Shown here: piece by piece, positions 7,507-16,506 of the stretch
How the letters are laid out: each line of letters begins with the position of its first letter
Position numbering within the stretch: position 1 is the stretch's first letter
NCBI RefSeq assembly: GCF_000515415.1
Contig: NZ_KI911783.1
Location: 6,063,831 to 6,127,830, forward strand
Length of the DNA: 64,000 nt
Reading direction: 5' to 3'
DNA from: Bradyrhizobium sp. WSM1417
GTDB taxonomy: Bacteria > Pseudomonadota > Alphaproteobacteria > Rhizobiales > Xanthobacteraceae
Notes under the pieces: model-generated
The model's database searches: none
What the model saw: the letters and a program-made list of their open reading frames with translations, nothing else
Told to the model about the DNA's origin: nothing
Made by a program: the position numbers and the translations under genes

Positions 7507-9885
7507 TTACAGGAACTTGACGAGCGAGAGCTGCGAGAGGTTCGAGGTCACCTGGTAGGACGCCTGCAGCGCGTTCTGGAGCGACAGGATCTCGCTCGCG
7601 ACCTGGTCCGGCGAGGCCGATTCCGCCTGGTCGATGATGGTCTGGAGCTGCGCCTTGGCCTGGGTCTGGCGCGTGCCTGCGTCCTTCATCGTGTTCTGGG
7701 CCATCGCGAGGTCGGTCTGGATGTCCTCGATGCGCTGCTGGCCGGGCTGCTTGGTCAGGGCCTGCGTCACCCGCAGGCTCAGCGCGGCGACCTGCCCGCC
7801 CGAATATTGCCCGGTCGGCGAGGTCGAGAACGTCCCGAACACGGCGACCGCCTGCAGCTGCTTGCGGATCGCGTCCTCGTTCGCCTGCGCGCCATACTGC
7901 ACCGTGACGGAATCATCGACCCGGGCCATCGCGGTGGAGCGCGGCGAGCCGGGGCCGTCATTGCCCAGGTACCATTGCACGGTGGTGGCCGAGCCGTTCA
8001 CCAGCGTCGTCGCCGAGCCGAGGGGCGAAGAGCCGACGCGCAGCGGAGCCTTTGCCGCCGTGACCGGGGAGGTCGTGAAGCCGAGCGCCGCGAACGCCGT
8101 GCTGTTCGAGCTCGTGATGTTGAGGCTCCCGGGATCGTCGGTGTTGATCGTGATCACGCCGCCATGGATGGTCGACGGCTTCGTGGTGCCGGTGATCTGA
8201 TCGATCTTGCCAAGCAGAGTTGTGATGTCGTCGGTGATGTTGATCTGGTTCGAGCCGCTGGCGCCCGAGGCGACAAAAGTCAGCGTCTGACCGTTCACCG
8301 TGATCGTATCGGGATTAACGACAGGCGGACCCGCCGACCCCGCCTGGAACGCCGCTGAGAGGACTTCCGGGCCGCCCGTGGTCGCAGTGCCGCTCAGCAC
8401 AGTTGAACCGGTGATCTGAGGCGTCGACGCCACGCTGCCGCGCGTCACGCTGCTGAGACCGAGCGCCGTGGCCGCTGCGCCGCCGGTGACCGCGACGTCC
8501 GTGCCGGTGCCGGTCGCGATCTGGATATTGCCGCCGGCGCTCAGAGTCACGTTGGCGGCGGGGATGCCGGCGGCCGTCGCGATTGCATTCAAGATATCAG
8601 ACACGTTCGCGGCGCTGCCCGAAGCCAATCCGATCGTGGTATTGCCGCTGGCCGTCGCGACCGTGGTGACGGTAGGGTCGAAGGTAATGGTATGGGCGCC
8701 GCTCGCGCCGGTGATGGTCAGGGTGGTACCGGTCGGAGCGTTGGCGAGCGCGGTGAGAATGGCTCCATTGAGATGGGGTGTCGCCGAAGGATCGAGCGAC
8801 GTGGTCGTCGACGCAGCCGCCGGCGCGCTGTCCTGCAACGCGACCGAGCCCGTCCCGGTCGTCGAGGTATAGGAGCGCAGATTGCCGGTGGCCGCCACAT
8901 TCGCGGTGGCTGATCCCGCCGTATTGAAGAAGTTGTCGCCGGCGGTGACGGCGGAGGCCGCTACCAACGAGGTGCCGGCAAGCTTCTTGATCGCGGTGTT
9001 TAGCGCGGTATTGAGGTTGGTCGCGGTGTTGTTCGGGTTGACCGGGACGCTTGCATCGATCGCAAAGCTGCCGACGGGCGTCGGTGTAGCGGTGGACGCC
9101 GTCAGGTCGATCTGCTCGGTCGAGCCGTCGGGCAGCGTGAACTGCACGCTGAGCTTGTCGCCATTTTTCGGATTGACGCCGTTGAGGTCGACCGAGAACG
9201 ACACCGGCGAGCCGCTCGGGCCGGTGACCGTCGCGCCGGTCAGCGTCGAGGAGACTGCGGCGATCTTCAGGCCGAATGGCGATGCGGGCGCGTCCTCAGA
9301 AACCTTCACCGAGCTTGGCGTCGGCTGTGGCGTCGCCAGCACCAAACGGCCCATGCCGTTGGCGCCGAGGTCGGCGGCCTGGCGCTCCGCCATGACGGTC
9401 TTGAAGCCCGCCTGCGTCGTGGTGCCGTTGATGATGTCGCCGGCATTCGCGACCGACGGCGTGTTGAAGGCGGTGCCGGAGAACAGATAGCGGTTGCCGG
9501 ATTGCGTGTTGAGAACGCCGACCATCGAGCCGAATTGCGCGGCTGCGGTGTTCTGCGCAACCGTCTGGCCGTTGACGTTGAGATCCTGCGCGGTGTTGGC
9601 CGAGCCCGTCTGCACCGTGTTGCGGATCGTGGTCAGCGACTGCAAAGCCGTATTTGCGAGGTTGATGCTGACGTTGACGTTGGTCATCGTGTCGGTATAG
9701 GCCGCGATGTTGGAGAGCTGCGCGCGCCCGGCGATCGCAAAGCCCTCGTTGGTCCCCATGCCGGAATAGTTCTGTGACAGCTTGCCGGTCGAGAGCTGCG
9801 TCGACAGATCGGTGAGCTGCTGGTTGATGTTGCGGATCTGCGAGCCGAGAACCGACGAGGAATAGTTGATGCTGCTGATCGACAT
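7507..9885 (-). CDS. flgL: Hook-filament junction protein FlgL with inserted module
   Basis: 792 residues against about 320 in E. coli FlgL. The conserved flagellin-like helices are at both ends: N-terminal SINYSSSVLGSQIRNINQQL and LSTGK, C-terminal ASEILSLQNALQASYQVTSNLSQLSLVKFL. Between them are Thr/Ser/Ala-rich beta domains. Residues about 330-605 are homologous to residues about 227-485 of the FlgE encoded nearby, sharing ATGN(L/I)RS, VNGQ(T/P)LTF and AFAALGFT. FlgL forms the junction between hook and filament and is exported by the flagellar secretion system. It is third in flgE-flgK-flgL order on the minus strand. A ribosome site AGGG lies 9 bases before ATG. Confidence 0.9.
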   Translation of the reverse strand: MSISSINYSSSVLGSQIRNINQQLTDLSTQLSTGKLSQNYSGMGTNEGFAIAGRAQLSNIAAYTDTMTNVNVSINLANTALQSLTTIRNTVQTGSANTAQDLNVNGQTVAQNTAAAQFGSMVGVLNTQSGNRYLFSGTAFNTPSVANAGDIINGTTTQAGFKTVMAERQAADLGANGMGRLVLATPQPTPSSVKVSEDAPASPFGLKIAAVSSTLTGATVTGPSGSPVSFSVDLNGVNPKNGDKLSVQFTLPDGSTEQIDLTASTATPTPVGSFAIDASVPVNPNNTATNLNTALNTAIKKLAGTSLVAASAVTAGDNFFNTAGSATANVAATGNLRSYTSTTGTGSVALQDSAPAAASTTTSLDPSATPHLNGAILTALANAPTGTTLTITGASGAHTITFDPTVTTVATASGNTTIGLASGSAANVSDILNAIATAAGIPAANVTLSAGGNIQIATGTGTDVAVTGGAAATALGLSSVTRGSVASTPQITGSTVLSGTATTGGPEVLSAAFQAGSAGPPVVNPDTITVNGQTLTFVASGASGSNQINITDDITTLLGKIDQITGTTKPSTIHGGVITINTDDPGSLNITSSNSTAFAALGFTTSPVTAAKAPLRVGSSPLGSATTLVNGSATTVQWYLGNDGPGSPRSTAMARVDDSVTVQYGAQANEDAIRKQLQAVAVFGTFSTSPTGQYSGGQVAALSLRVTQALTKQPGQQRIEDIQTDLAMAQNTMKDAGTRQTQAKAQLQTIIDQAESASPDQVASEILSLQNALQASYQVTSNLSQLSLVKFL

Positions 9886-9906
9886 GTTTCAGAGCCCTGT
9901 TACTTG

Positions 9907-11790
9907 TTACACTTGAGCCTGGAGCAGCGTATTCATCATGCTCTGCACCACCGACATGACATGAGCGTTGGCGGCATAGGCATTCTGCAGCTGGATCAGG
10001 TTCGACATCTCCGAGTCCAGGTTGACGCTGGCGGTCGAGTTGAACTTGGCCTGTAGTGTCGAGACCACGACGCTCTGGCCCTGCTGGAGCTGGGTCGCCT
10101 GGGTCGCGGCATTGGCCTGGACGCTCAGGAACTGCTGGAGGTAGTTCGAGACGCTGCCGGTGAAGGGCTGGCTCGCCGATCCCAAACCGGATTGCGGCGA
10201 ATAGGAGAACACCGCCGAGGTGAGCTGCGAGTAGAGATAGTCCGAGCGCGTGGTGTCGCCGGTGGGAGTCACCGGCGAGGTGTTGTAGACCGACAGCCTG
10301 GTCGGATCGGTGGCGAGCTGCGTGTTCACGGCGATGCGCCCGGCAAGGCCGGTCATCTGCGAACCCGATGCCGTGATCGCGCCGGTGTAGAGCGCCTGCC
10401 CGCCATCGGTAAACAGCGGCAATTGCGGACTGCCCGAGGTCAGCGACGAGATCGTCTTGGTGATCGAGGCCGAATTGACCTTGGCGAGGCCGCTGTTGTC
10501 GTCGGTCACCCGCAATGTGGAGGCCGTCGCCGGCGACGGGGCGGCGGCGAACGACAGATGCGAGCCGGAAAGCGCGGTGTTGAGCGCCGAGGCGATCGCG
10601 CTCATGCCGCCGGAGAAGTTCACCCCGATCTGCATCGGATTGGCGTTGGTGGGGTTCTGCAGCGGCAGCGCCGCCGGATCAGTCACGTTGACCAGCGTGA
10701 CCTGTCGCTTCGTGTTGGTGGTCGTGTCGGTGTAGCTGAAGTTGACGCTGTTGCCCGGCGCCGCCCCGGCAAGGTCGAGATCGAAGCCGGCCGGCGGGCC
10801 GGTGACCGTGCTGCCGGCCGTGGTCTTGTCCGACAACGCGCTCGACATCGTGGCGGCGAACTGGTCGATCTGGTTCTGCGCCTGCACCAGTGTCTGGTCG
10901 CGCAGCTTCAGATCGGCCGCGATCTGGCCCGAAGACACCACGTTGTTGGCGACGACGTCGACCGACGATCCGTTCGGGAGCTTGATGTTGAACGCGCCGA
11001 CGCCGGATTTGGCCGGATCGATGTTGTAGAGCGAGGTCGCCGACAGCGCGCCGGCGGACGCAAAGGTGAATTGCGAGGCCAGCCCGGCGCCGACCAGCTG
11101 GATGCCGGTGGTGGTGTAGATGTTGGCCTGATTGGACCCGTCGGTGGTGACGTGGACGTCGACATATTTCGACAGATTGTTGATGGCTTGGTCGCGCTGG
11201 TCCATCAGCGTCGCGGCCGAGGGGTCGTGTTCCGACAGGCCCTGGAGTTTGGAGTTGATGTCGGCGACTTGCTGCATTGCCGCGTTGGCAGCTAGCGCCG
11301 AGGTGCTGAGATCCTGCTCGACGTTGGAGCGCAGCGACTGGATGCCCTTGGTGGTGAGGTTGAGCTGCTGCGCCAGCGTCTGCGCGGCGCCGAGCGCAAC
11401 CGTTTGGGCCGACGACGAGCCCGCGTTGGTCGACAACGCCTGCAGCGCCGTGGTGAAACTGTTCAGCGCGGTTTCGAGCGTACCGCTGTTGCCGGGCGTG
11501 CCATAGACATTCTGAAGCTGCTTCAGAATGTTGGCCATCTGGTCGGCGTAGCCGCCGCCGCCGGTCTCGGTGCGCAGCTGCTTCTGCACATAGGTGTCGA
11601 GCTCGCGGCTGACGCCGGTCGTCGTCACCGTCGAGCCGAAGTCGCCGGTGGTGACCTCGATCTGGTTCGGCGTCTGGACGACGTAACCCGGCGTCTGCGA
11701 GTTGGCGACGTTCGAGGAAACGATCGAGAGCGCAGCCTGATTGGCACGCAGACCGCTCATCGCACTGGCGAGGGCTGAACTCAAACCCAT
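9907..11790 (-). CDS. flgK: Flagellar hook-associated protein 1 (FlgK)
   Basis: 627 residues, somewhat longer than the usual 550 or so. The N-terminus MGLSSALASAMSGLRANQAAL and the SSNVANSQTPGYV motif are the rod/hook/HAP signature (flg_bb_rod type). The C-terminus, with NLDSEMSNLIQLQNAYAANAH, is the conserved D0 helix. FlgK joins hook to filament next to FlgL. It lies between flgE and flgL with a 35-base gap to flgE and a 21-base gap to flgL, so one transcript from the promoter at 14143 is likely. The shared module of FlgE and FlgL is not obvious here. Confidence 0.93.
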   Translation of the reverse strand: MGLSSALASAMSGLRANQAALSIVSSNVANSQTPGYVVQTPNQIEVTTGDFGSTVTTTGVSRELDTYVQKQLRTETGGGGYADQMANILKQLQNVYGTPGNSGTLETALNSFTTALQALSTNAGSSSAQTVALGAAQTLAQQLNLTTKGIQSLRSNVEQDLSTSALAANAAMQQVADINSKLQGLSEHDPSAATLMDQRDQAINNLSKYVDVHVTTDGSNQANIYTTTGIQLVGAGLASQFTFASAGALSATSLYNIDPAKSGVGAFNIKLPNGSSVDVVANNVVSSGQIAADLKLRDQTLVQAQNQIDQFAATMSSALSDKTTAGSTVTGPPAGFDLDLAGAAPGNSVNFSYTDTTTNTKRQVTLVNVTDPAALPLQNPTNANPMQIGVNFSGGMSAIASALNTALSGSHLSFAAAPSPATASTLRVTDDNSGLAKVNSASITKTISSLTSGSPQLPLFTDGGQALYTGAITASGSQMTGLAGRIAVNTQLATDPTRLSVYNTSPVTPTGDTTRSDYLYSQLTSAVFSYSPQSGLGSASQPFTGSVSNYLQQFLSVQANAATQATQLQQGQSVVVSTLQAKFNSTASVNLDSEMSNLIQLQNAYAANAHVMSVVQSMMNTLLQAQV

Positions 11791-11825
11791 GTTGACTTGC
11801 CGCCTTTGGTTACGTCACGCCCCAA

Positions 11826-14078
11826 TCAGCGCAACACGTTCAAGAGGTCCTGCACCATCGTATTCGCCGTCGTGATCACCTTGGTGTTGGCCGAATAGGC
11901 CTGCTGGGTCACGATCAGCTTGGTGAATTCGTCGGCGATGTCGGTGTTCGAGCCTTCCAGCGACGAGCCGCTGATCGAACCGGAAGCGCCATCGATCGCG
12001 GCGCCCGACTGTTCGGTCGCTGAGTAAGCGCCGCCGTCCTGCGCCTTCAGGTAGTTGGTGCCGTTGAAGTGCGACAACGAGACCTGTGCGAGGTCGAGGT
12101 TCTGGCCGTTGGAGAAAGTACCGACCACGAGGCCGTTGTTGTTGACGGCGACCGAGCGAAGCTGACCGGCGGCATAGCCGTTCTGGGTGATGGTGTTGAT
12201 GGTGACCGCGCCGCTGGTGCTGGCATATTGCGTCAGTCCGCCCGAGGAGATGTTGAAAGAGACCGAGCCCAGCGATTGGCCGCTGACGCTGACATTGTTG
12301 ATGGTGATACCCGAGCCGCTCGGCGAGGTCAGCGAGCCGTCGGCGGCAAAGGTGAAGGCCTGGCCGGTATTGACCCAGCCGACGGTCGTGCCGGTCGCAT
12401 TCGGGTCGGTCTGGTAGAACATGTTCCAGCTATCGGCATGGCCCGCGCCCAGCGAGGCGCTGTCGGTCTTGGCCCAGCGCAGTTGCAGGTTCACCGGCGT
12501 GCCGGCCGCGTTGTAGGCGGTCACCGCGCCACCGCTGATCGATTCCTTGGTGAAGGTGGCGATGTCATTGCCGATCACGCCGCCGGTACCGGCAACGCCA
12601 CCACCGTCACGATTCTTGGTGATGGTCGAGGTGAAGCCGAGCGCGGCGAAGGCTGCGCTGTTGGAGCTCGCCACCGTCAGGTTGGAAGCTGTGCCGGTGT
12701 TCAGCGTGATCACGCCGCCACTGCTGACCGACGACCCCGTTGCACCGGAGAGCGCGTCGATCTTGCCGAGCAGCATCGTGATGTTGTCGGTGACGTTGAT
12801 TTGGTTCGGGCCTGACGCGCCGGAGGCCATGAAGGTCAGCGGCTGACCATTGACCGTGATGACGTCGCCGGCGGAGAAGCCCGATGTGATCACCTCGGCG
12901 CCGCCGGCCGCCGCCGCGCCGCTCAGCACCGTGGCGCCCGAGATTGCTGGGGAGGACAGCACGTTGCCGCCGCGCGTTACGCTGCTGATGCCGAGCGCCG
13001 TGGCCGCCTGGCCGCTACCAACCGGTACGTCGGTGCTGGTGCCGCTGGAGATCACGATGTTGCCGCTGGGGTTGAGCGATGCGGTAACGCCGGGGCCGCC
13101 GGCCAACTGGATGGCGGAGATGATGCTGGCCACCGTGGCAGTCGTGCCCGCGCCGAGACCGATCGTGGTGTTGCTGCCGGCCGTCGTGACGGTGGTGCCG
13201 CCGTTGAACGTGATCGTGTTGCCGTTGACGGTCAGCACCTGGCCGCTGAGCGCGGTGAGGGTGGTGGAGGCGAGATGCGTACCCAGGGCGTTGTCGAGCG
13301 AAGTTGTGGTCGATGCGACCGCCGCAGAGTTGTTCTGGAGCGCCGCTGTGCCGGTCGCAGTGGTCGACGAGTACGGCGAGCGGATATTGCCGGTTGCGGC
13401 AGCGCCGGACGTTGTGGCGTTTGCATAGGGCGGAGGCGGCGTGCCGACCGGCAGCGGGTTGGCCGCGAAGTCCGATGGGTTCAGTCCGCCGGCCGCCAGC
13501 AGCGTCTTGGTCGCCGCCGTCGTGCTCGCCACGGTGTTCGGCTGGGTCGGCAGGTTCGCCGCGTACTGGATCGAGGTGGTCGCCTGCGCCGGAATGAAGT
13601 TGTTCTGGAATTTCAATACTGTCGCAACGTTGCCTTGCGGGTTGCCGGTCTTCGGGTCGACCGTAACACCCATCAAATAGTAGCCGGCGCCGTTGACCAG
13701 ATTGCCGTTGGCATTGAGCTGGAAGTCGCCACGCCGCGTGTAATAGGTGACGCCGCTGAACACCGGCGCGTTGTCGACGACGCCCGTCGCCTTCTGGATC
13801 GAGAAGAAGCCGTCACCGGTGATCGCCATGTTGGTGGCGACGCTGGAGCCCGAGATGGTACCCTGCGTGGTGATGGTGGCCTTGGCGTTGGCTGTCACGC
13901 CGCCCGCGACCTGCTTGCTCGGGACCGAAGAGTCGGGAATGAGATCGACGAAGCTGGTGCCGATGCCCTTGTAGGCGGTGGTGGATGAGTTCGCGATGTT
14001 GCCGGAAATGTTCTGCAGCGCGTAGGACTGCGCCTGCAGGCCACCCACAGAGGTGTTCATTGCATCGAAGATACCCAT
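11826..14078 (-). CDS. flgE: Flagellar hook protein FlgE with inserted module
   Basis: 750 residues, nearly twice E. coli FlgE (402). The N-terminus MGIFDAMNTSVGGLQAQSYAL with the ISGNIANSSTTAYK motif and the C-terminus SNTDIADEFTKLIVTQQAYSANTKVI are the canonical hook D0 ends. Residues about 227-485 form a Ser/Thr/Gly-rich block closely related to one in FlgL. The hook is the flexible joint between rod and filament, and its length control depends on export. Ribosome site GGAG lies 8 bases upstream of ATG. It is first gene of flgE-flgK-flgL behind a -24/-12 promoter. Confidence 0.93.
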   Translation of the reverse strand: MGIFDAMNTSVGGLQAQSYALQNISGNIANSSTTAYKGIGTSFVDLIPDSSVPSKQVAGGVTANAKATITTQGTISGSSVATNMAITGDGFFSIQKATGVVDNAPVFSGVTYYTRRGDFQLNANGNLVNGAGYYLMGVTVDPKTGNPQGNVATVLKFQNNFIPAQATTSIQYAANLPTQPNTVASTTAATKTLLAAGGLNPSDFAANPLPVGTPPPPYANATTSGAAATGNIRSPYSSTTATGTAALQNNSAAVASTTTSLDNALGTHLASTTLTALSGQVLTVNGNTITFNGGTTVTTAGSNTTIGLGAGTTATVASIISAIQLAGGPGVTASLNPSGNIVISSGTSTDVPVGSGQAATALGISSVTRGGNVLSSPAISGATVLSGAAAAGGAEVITSGFSAGDVITVNGQPLTFMASGASGPNQINVTDNITMLLGKIDALSGATGSSVSSGGVITLNTGTASNLTVASSNSAAFAALGFTSTITKNRDGGGVAGTGGVIGNDIATFTKESISGGAVTAYNAAGTPVNLQLRWAKTDSASLGAGHADSWNMFYQTDPNATGTTVGWVNTGQAFTFAADGSLTSPSGSGITINNVSVSGQSLGSVSFNISSGGLTQYASTSGAVTINTITQNGYAAGQLRSVAVNNNGLVVGTFSNGQNLDLAQVSLSHFNGTNYLKAQDGGAYSATEQSGAAIDGASGSISGSSLEGSNTDIADEFTKLIVTQQAYSANTKVITTANTMVQDLLNVLR

Positions 14079-14142
14079 AACTTTGTCTCCAGATCCGATC
14101 TCGGCGGCCGGTCGACCATGGCCGCAGTCGGAGGAGACTGTC

Positions 14143-14157
14143 GCAAGGGCTATGCCA
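14143..14157 (-). promoter_or_regulatory. Putative sigma-54 (-24/-12) promoter of flgE
   Basis: On the minus strand TGGCATAGCCCTTGC matches TGGCAC-N5-TTGC with exact GG/GC spacing. It predicts a start near 14131 and a leader of about 53 bases before the flgE ATG (14078). Hook genes in Caulobacter are sigma-54/FlbD dependent, which supports the call. Confidence 0.65.
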
Positions 14158-14187
14158 ATGCGGGTTTTCTCATGAAATCAATCGTTT

Positions 14188-14215
14188 AACGAAAAAGCCC
14201 CGGTCTGATGACCGG
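14188..14215 (-). terminator. Rho-independent terminator of msrB
   Basis: On the minus strand a GCCCCGGTC/GACCGGGGC stem with a 4-base loop is followed by TTTTTCG. It lies about 40 bases after the msrB stop and also insulates the flgE promoter. Confidence 0.85.
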
Positions 14216-14256
14216 GGCACAATTGCCGGGAGCGGCAACAATTGCCGGGACGAAAC

Positions 14257-14769
14257 CTAGGTTGCGGACGCCGCCGCGGGATGGAAGACCAGCCCGAAAC
14301 CGTCGATGCAGTAGCGCAATCCGGTCGGCTTCGGACCGTCGTCGAAGACGTGGCCGAGATGGCCGCCGCAGCGCCGGCAATGCACCTCGGTGCGGAGCAT
14401 GCCGTAGGTCCGGTCCTCGGTCTTGCCGACATTGCCCTCGATCGGCTGGTAGAAGCTCGGCCAGCCCGTGCCGCTCTCGAATTTGGTGTCGGAGGCGAAC
14501 AGCGGCAGGTCGCAGCCGGCGCAGGCGAAGATGCCCTTGCGGTGCTCCTTGAGCAGCGGGCTGGAGCCCGGCCGCTCGGTGCCCTCCTTGCGCAGGATCT
14601 CATATTGCTGCGGCGTGAGCTGGGCACGCCATTCGGCGTCCGTCTTCTCGATCTCGAATTTCTGCGCGGCTTTCTCTCCAGCCTCCGCGGGCGATGCTCT
14701 GAGCCAGCGGAAGGCCGCAAGGCCGAACAGGCCGGCGACAGTCGTCAACAGGATGCGGCGGTCAAACAT
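14257..14769 (-). CDS. msrB: Peptide-methionine (R)-S-oxide reductase, exported
   Basis: 170 residues. Reduces methionine-R-sulfoxide in damaged proteins. Zinc-site Cys pairs are in FACAGCDLPLF and HCRRCGGHLGHVFDDGP; the catalytic Cys is in LRYCIDGFGLVF (family usual RYCINS). The N-terminus MFDRRILLTTVAGLFGLAAF has a twin-arginine-like signal (DRRILL plus hydrophobic run), so a periplasmic form is likely. ATG 14769 is preferred over 14781 because GGAG lies 7-8 bases upstream of it. An open frame extends to 15102, but that part overlaps the neighbouring oxidoreductase and is not credible. Confidence 0.92.
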   Translation of the reverse strand: MFDRRILLTTVAGLFGLAAFRWLRASPAEAGEKAAQKFEIEKTDAEWRAQLTPQQYEILRKEGTERPGSSPLLKEHRKGIFACAGCDLPLFASDTKFESGTGWPSFYQPIEGNVGKTEDRTYGMLRTEVHCRRCGGHLGHVFDDGPKPTGLRYCIDGFGLVFHPAAASAT

Positions 14770-14854
14770 CTCATTCTCCATGCGGGAGCGTCTACGCCCT
14801 GAGATACGGGCTCTCACGGCCGACGTTACACGTCCGGGCGGAGTTTTTCTCACC

Positions 14855-16312
14855 TTATCGCGAGGCGCCGTCGTCCTGCGGGACCGGTTCCGCGGCTTCC
14901 GCCACAGGCTTCGGCGGTGGGGCCGGCCGGGGCCGAACCCCGGGCAGCGGACGGCGCGGACCGGTCCCGGCGGCCCGGTTGGCTTCGGCCAGCCGCGCCT
15001 CGCGTTCCCGGTCCTTGACCCTGGCACGCTCGCGGTAGCGGGCAAGCGAGCCTGCGGCGGCGGAACTCGCCCTACCCCAGATTCCGACCAATTGCCCGGC
15101 AACCCGCCCCGTCGTTCCCCCCGCCCAGACCAGCTCGAACGGTGAGAACAGCTTCCAGCGCTCGTCGCCCCACAGGATGCTGCGCGCGATCATCTGCCCG
15201 GCCATGGCCGAGATGTTCATGCCCTGGCGGCCAAACCCGCTTGCCACCCACAGGCCTTTGCGCAACTGGCCGATCTGCGGCATGCCATGCACGGTCTGGC
15301 CCGTGGCGCCGCCGAACATGTCGGTGATCTCGACATTGCCGAACTGAGGGAAGATCGACCGGATCCGCCGCCTGACGGCGCCTGCCAAGCGCTGCGGCCG
15401 CGCGGCCCAGGTGGTCTCCGGACTTTCCCACATCAGCCGGTCGCCGTCGACGATCCGGAAATGATCGACGCCGTCGGAATCCATCACCGATCCCTTGAAG
15501 GCGATGATCTCGTGCACGCGCTCGCCGAGCGGCGCGGTGATGCCGGCATAGCGCCAGACCGGCAGCAGCGTTTCCGACAGGCGCCGCAACGGCGCACCGA
15601 GATGGATGTTGCCGGCGAGCACGATATGGGTAGCGCGCAGCCGCGCCGACGGCGTGACGATCCGCTTGCGGATGCCGGAATGATCGATGCTGACCACCGG
15701 CGTATCCTCGAAGATGCGGGCGCCTGCGCGCCGCGCCAGCGCCGCAAGCCCATGCACATATTTGCGGCCGTCGACCTGGAAGGCCTTGGGATAGTAGACG
15801 CCGTGAAAGTAGTGATCGGTCTTGAGCACCGCGCGGACGCGATCGACCTGCCAGCCCTCGGCCTCGGTGTCGAAATCCTCGTTCAGCATCTGCAAGCGGC
15901 TGATCAGCCGGTCGCCGGCATCGACGTTGGAGACCTCGAGCACGCCGTCGGTCGGGCCGATCCCGGGCATGTTCTCCTCGGTGGCGTTGGCCCGGACGAA
16001 CTCGGCGCCCTCTTTCGACAGCGTCCACAATTCCCGCGCGTCCTCGAAGCCGATCCGCTCGATCAGCTCGGCGAGCGGCAGCGCGAAGCCCGGCATCACG
16101 GTGCCGAGCTGGTTGCCGGAAGCGTTCCAGCCGATATGGCGGCCCTCGAGCACGGCGACACTGGCCCCCAGCCGGGCCGCCTCCAGCGCGATGGAGAGCC
16201 CTGCAAGCCCCGCCCCGATCACGCAGATGTCGGCGTCGAGATCAAACGACAGTCGCGCGCGTTCACGAAAGCCGGCTTCTTCCTGGGACACGCTTGTGAA
16301 AGTCTCGCTCAT
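14855..16312 (-). CDS. FAD-dependent oxidoreductase (DAO family)
   Basis: 485 residues. The dinucleotide-binding motif DADICVIGAGLAGLSIALEA is at residues about 26-45, followed by VLEGRHIGWNASGNQLGTV; near the C-terminus GLWVASGFGRQGMNISAMAG is the FAD-contacting block of D-amino-acid-oxidase-like enzymes. This resembles the gamma-glutamylputrescine/sarcosine oxidase group acting on secondary or primary amines; the substrate is unknown. The last 70 or so residues are Arg/Pro/Ala-rich and probably disordered. It stands 85 bases upstream of msrB on the same strand, so co-transcription is possible. Confidence 0.82.
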   Translation of the reverse strand: MSETFTSVSQEEAGFRERARLSFDLDADICVIGAGLAGLSIALEAARLGASVAVLEGRHIGWNASGNQLGTVMPGFALPLAELIERIGFEDARELWTLSKEGAEFVRANATEENMPGIGPTDGVLEVSNVDAGDRLISRLQMLNEDFDTEAEGWQVDRVRAVLKTDHYFHGVYYPKAFQVDGRKYVHGLAALARRAGARIFEDTPVVSIDHSGIRKRIVTPSARLRATHIVLAGNIHLGAPLRRLSETLLPVWRYAGITAPLGERVHEIIAFKGSVMDSDGVDHFRIVDGDRLMWESPETTWAARPQRLAGAVRRRIRSIFPQFGNVEITDMFGGATGQTVHGMPQIGQLRKGLWVASGFGRQGMNISAMAGQMIARSILWGDERWKLFSPFELVWAGGTTGRVAGQLVGIWGRASSAAAGSLARYRERARVKDREREARLAEANRAAGTGPRRPLPGVRPRPAPPPKPVAEAAEPVPQDDGASR

Positions 16313-16323
16313 GTCGTTTCTTA

Positions 16324-16424
16324 GAGCATGATCCGGAAAAGTGTGCAGCGGTTTTCCGAAAAGACCATGCTCAAAACAAAAATTTAAAGCGCGATGGGAA
16401 TTTGTCCTAATCTCATCGCGCTTT
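16324..16424. repeat. Two adjacent palindromic repeats
   Basis: First hairpin 16324-16372 (GAGCATGATCCGGAAAA pairing with TTTTCCG plus a CATGCTC end). Second hairpin 16386-16424 (AAAGCGCGATG with CATCGCGCTTT). The first has a close relative at 28549-28593. Such elements are scattered between genes in Bradyrhizobium and its relatives (recalled knowledge). Confidence 0.8.
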
Positions 16425-16506
16425 AGAGGACCGTGCAGGCCCTTGTCACCTTGCCCTCAACCGGCACCTGTAGATTATTCTGGACGCGTAACGATTCGAG
16501 AGTGCC

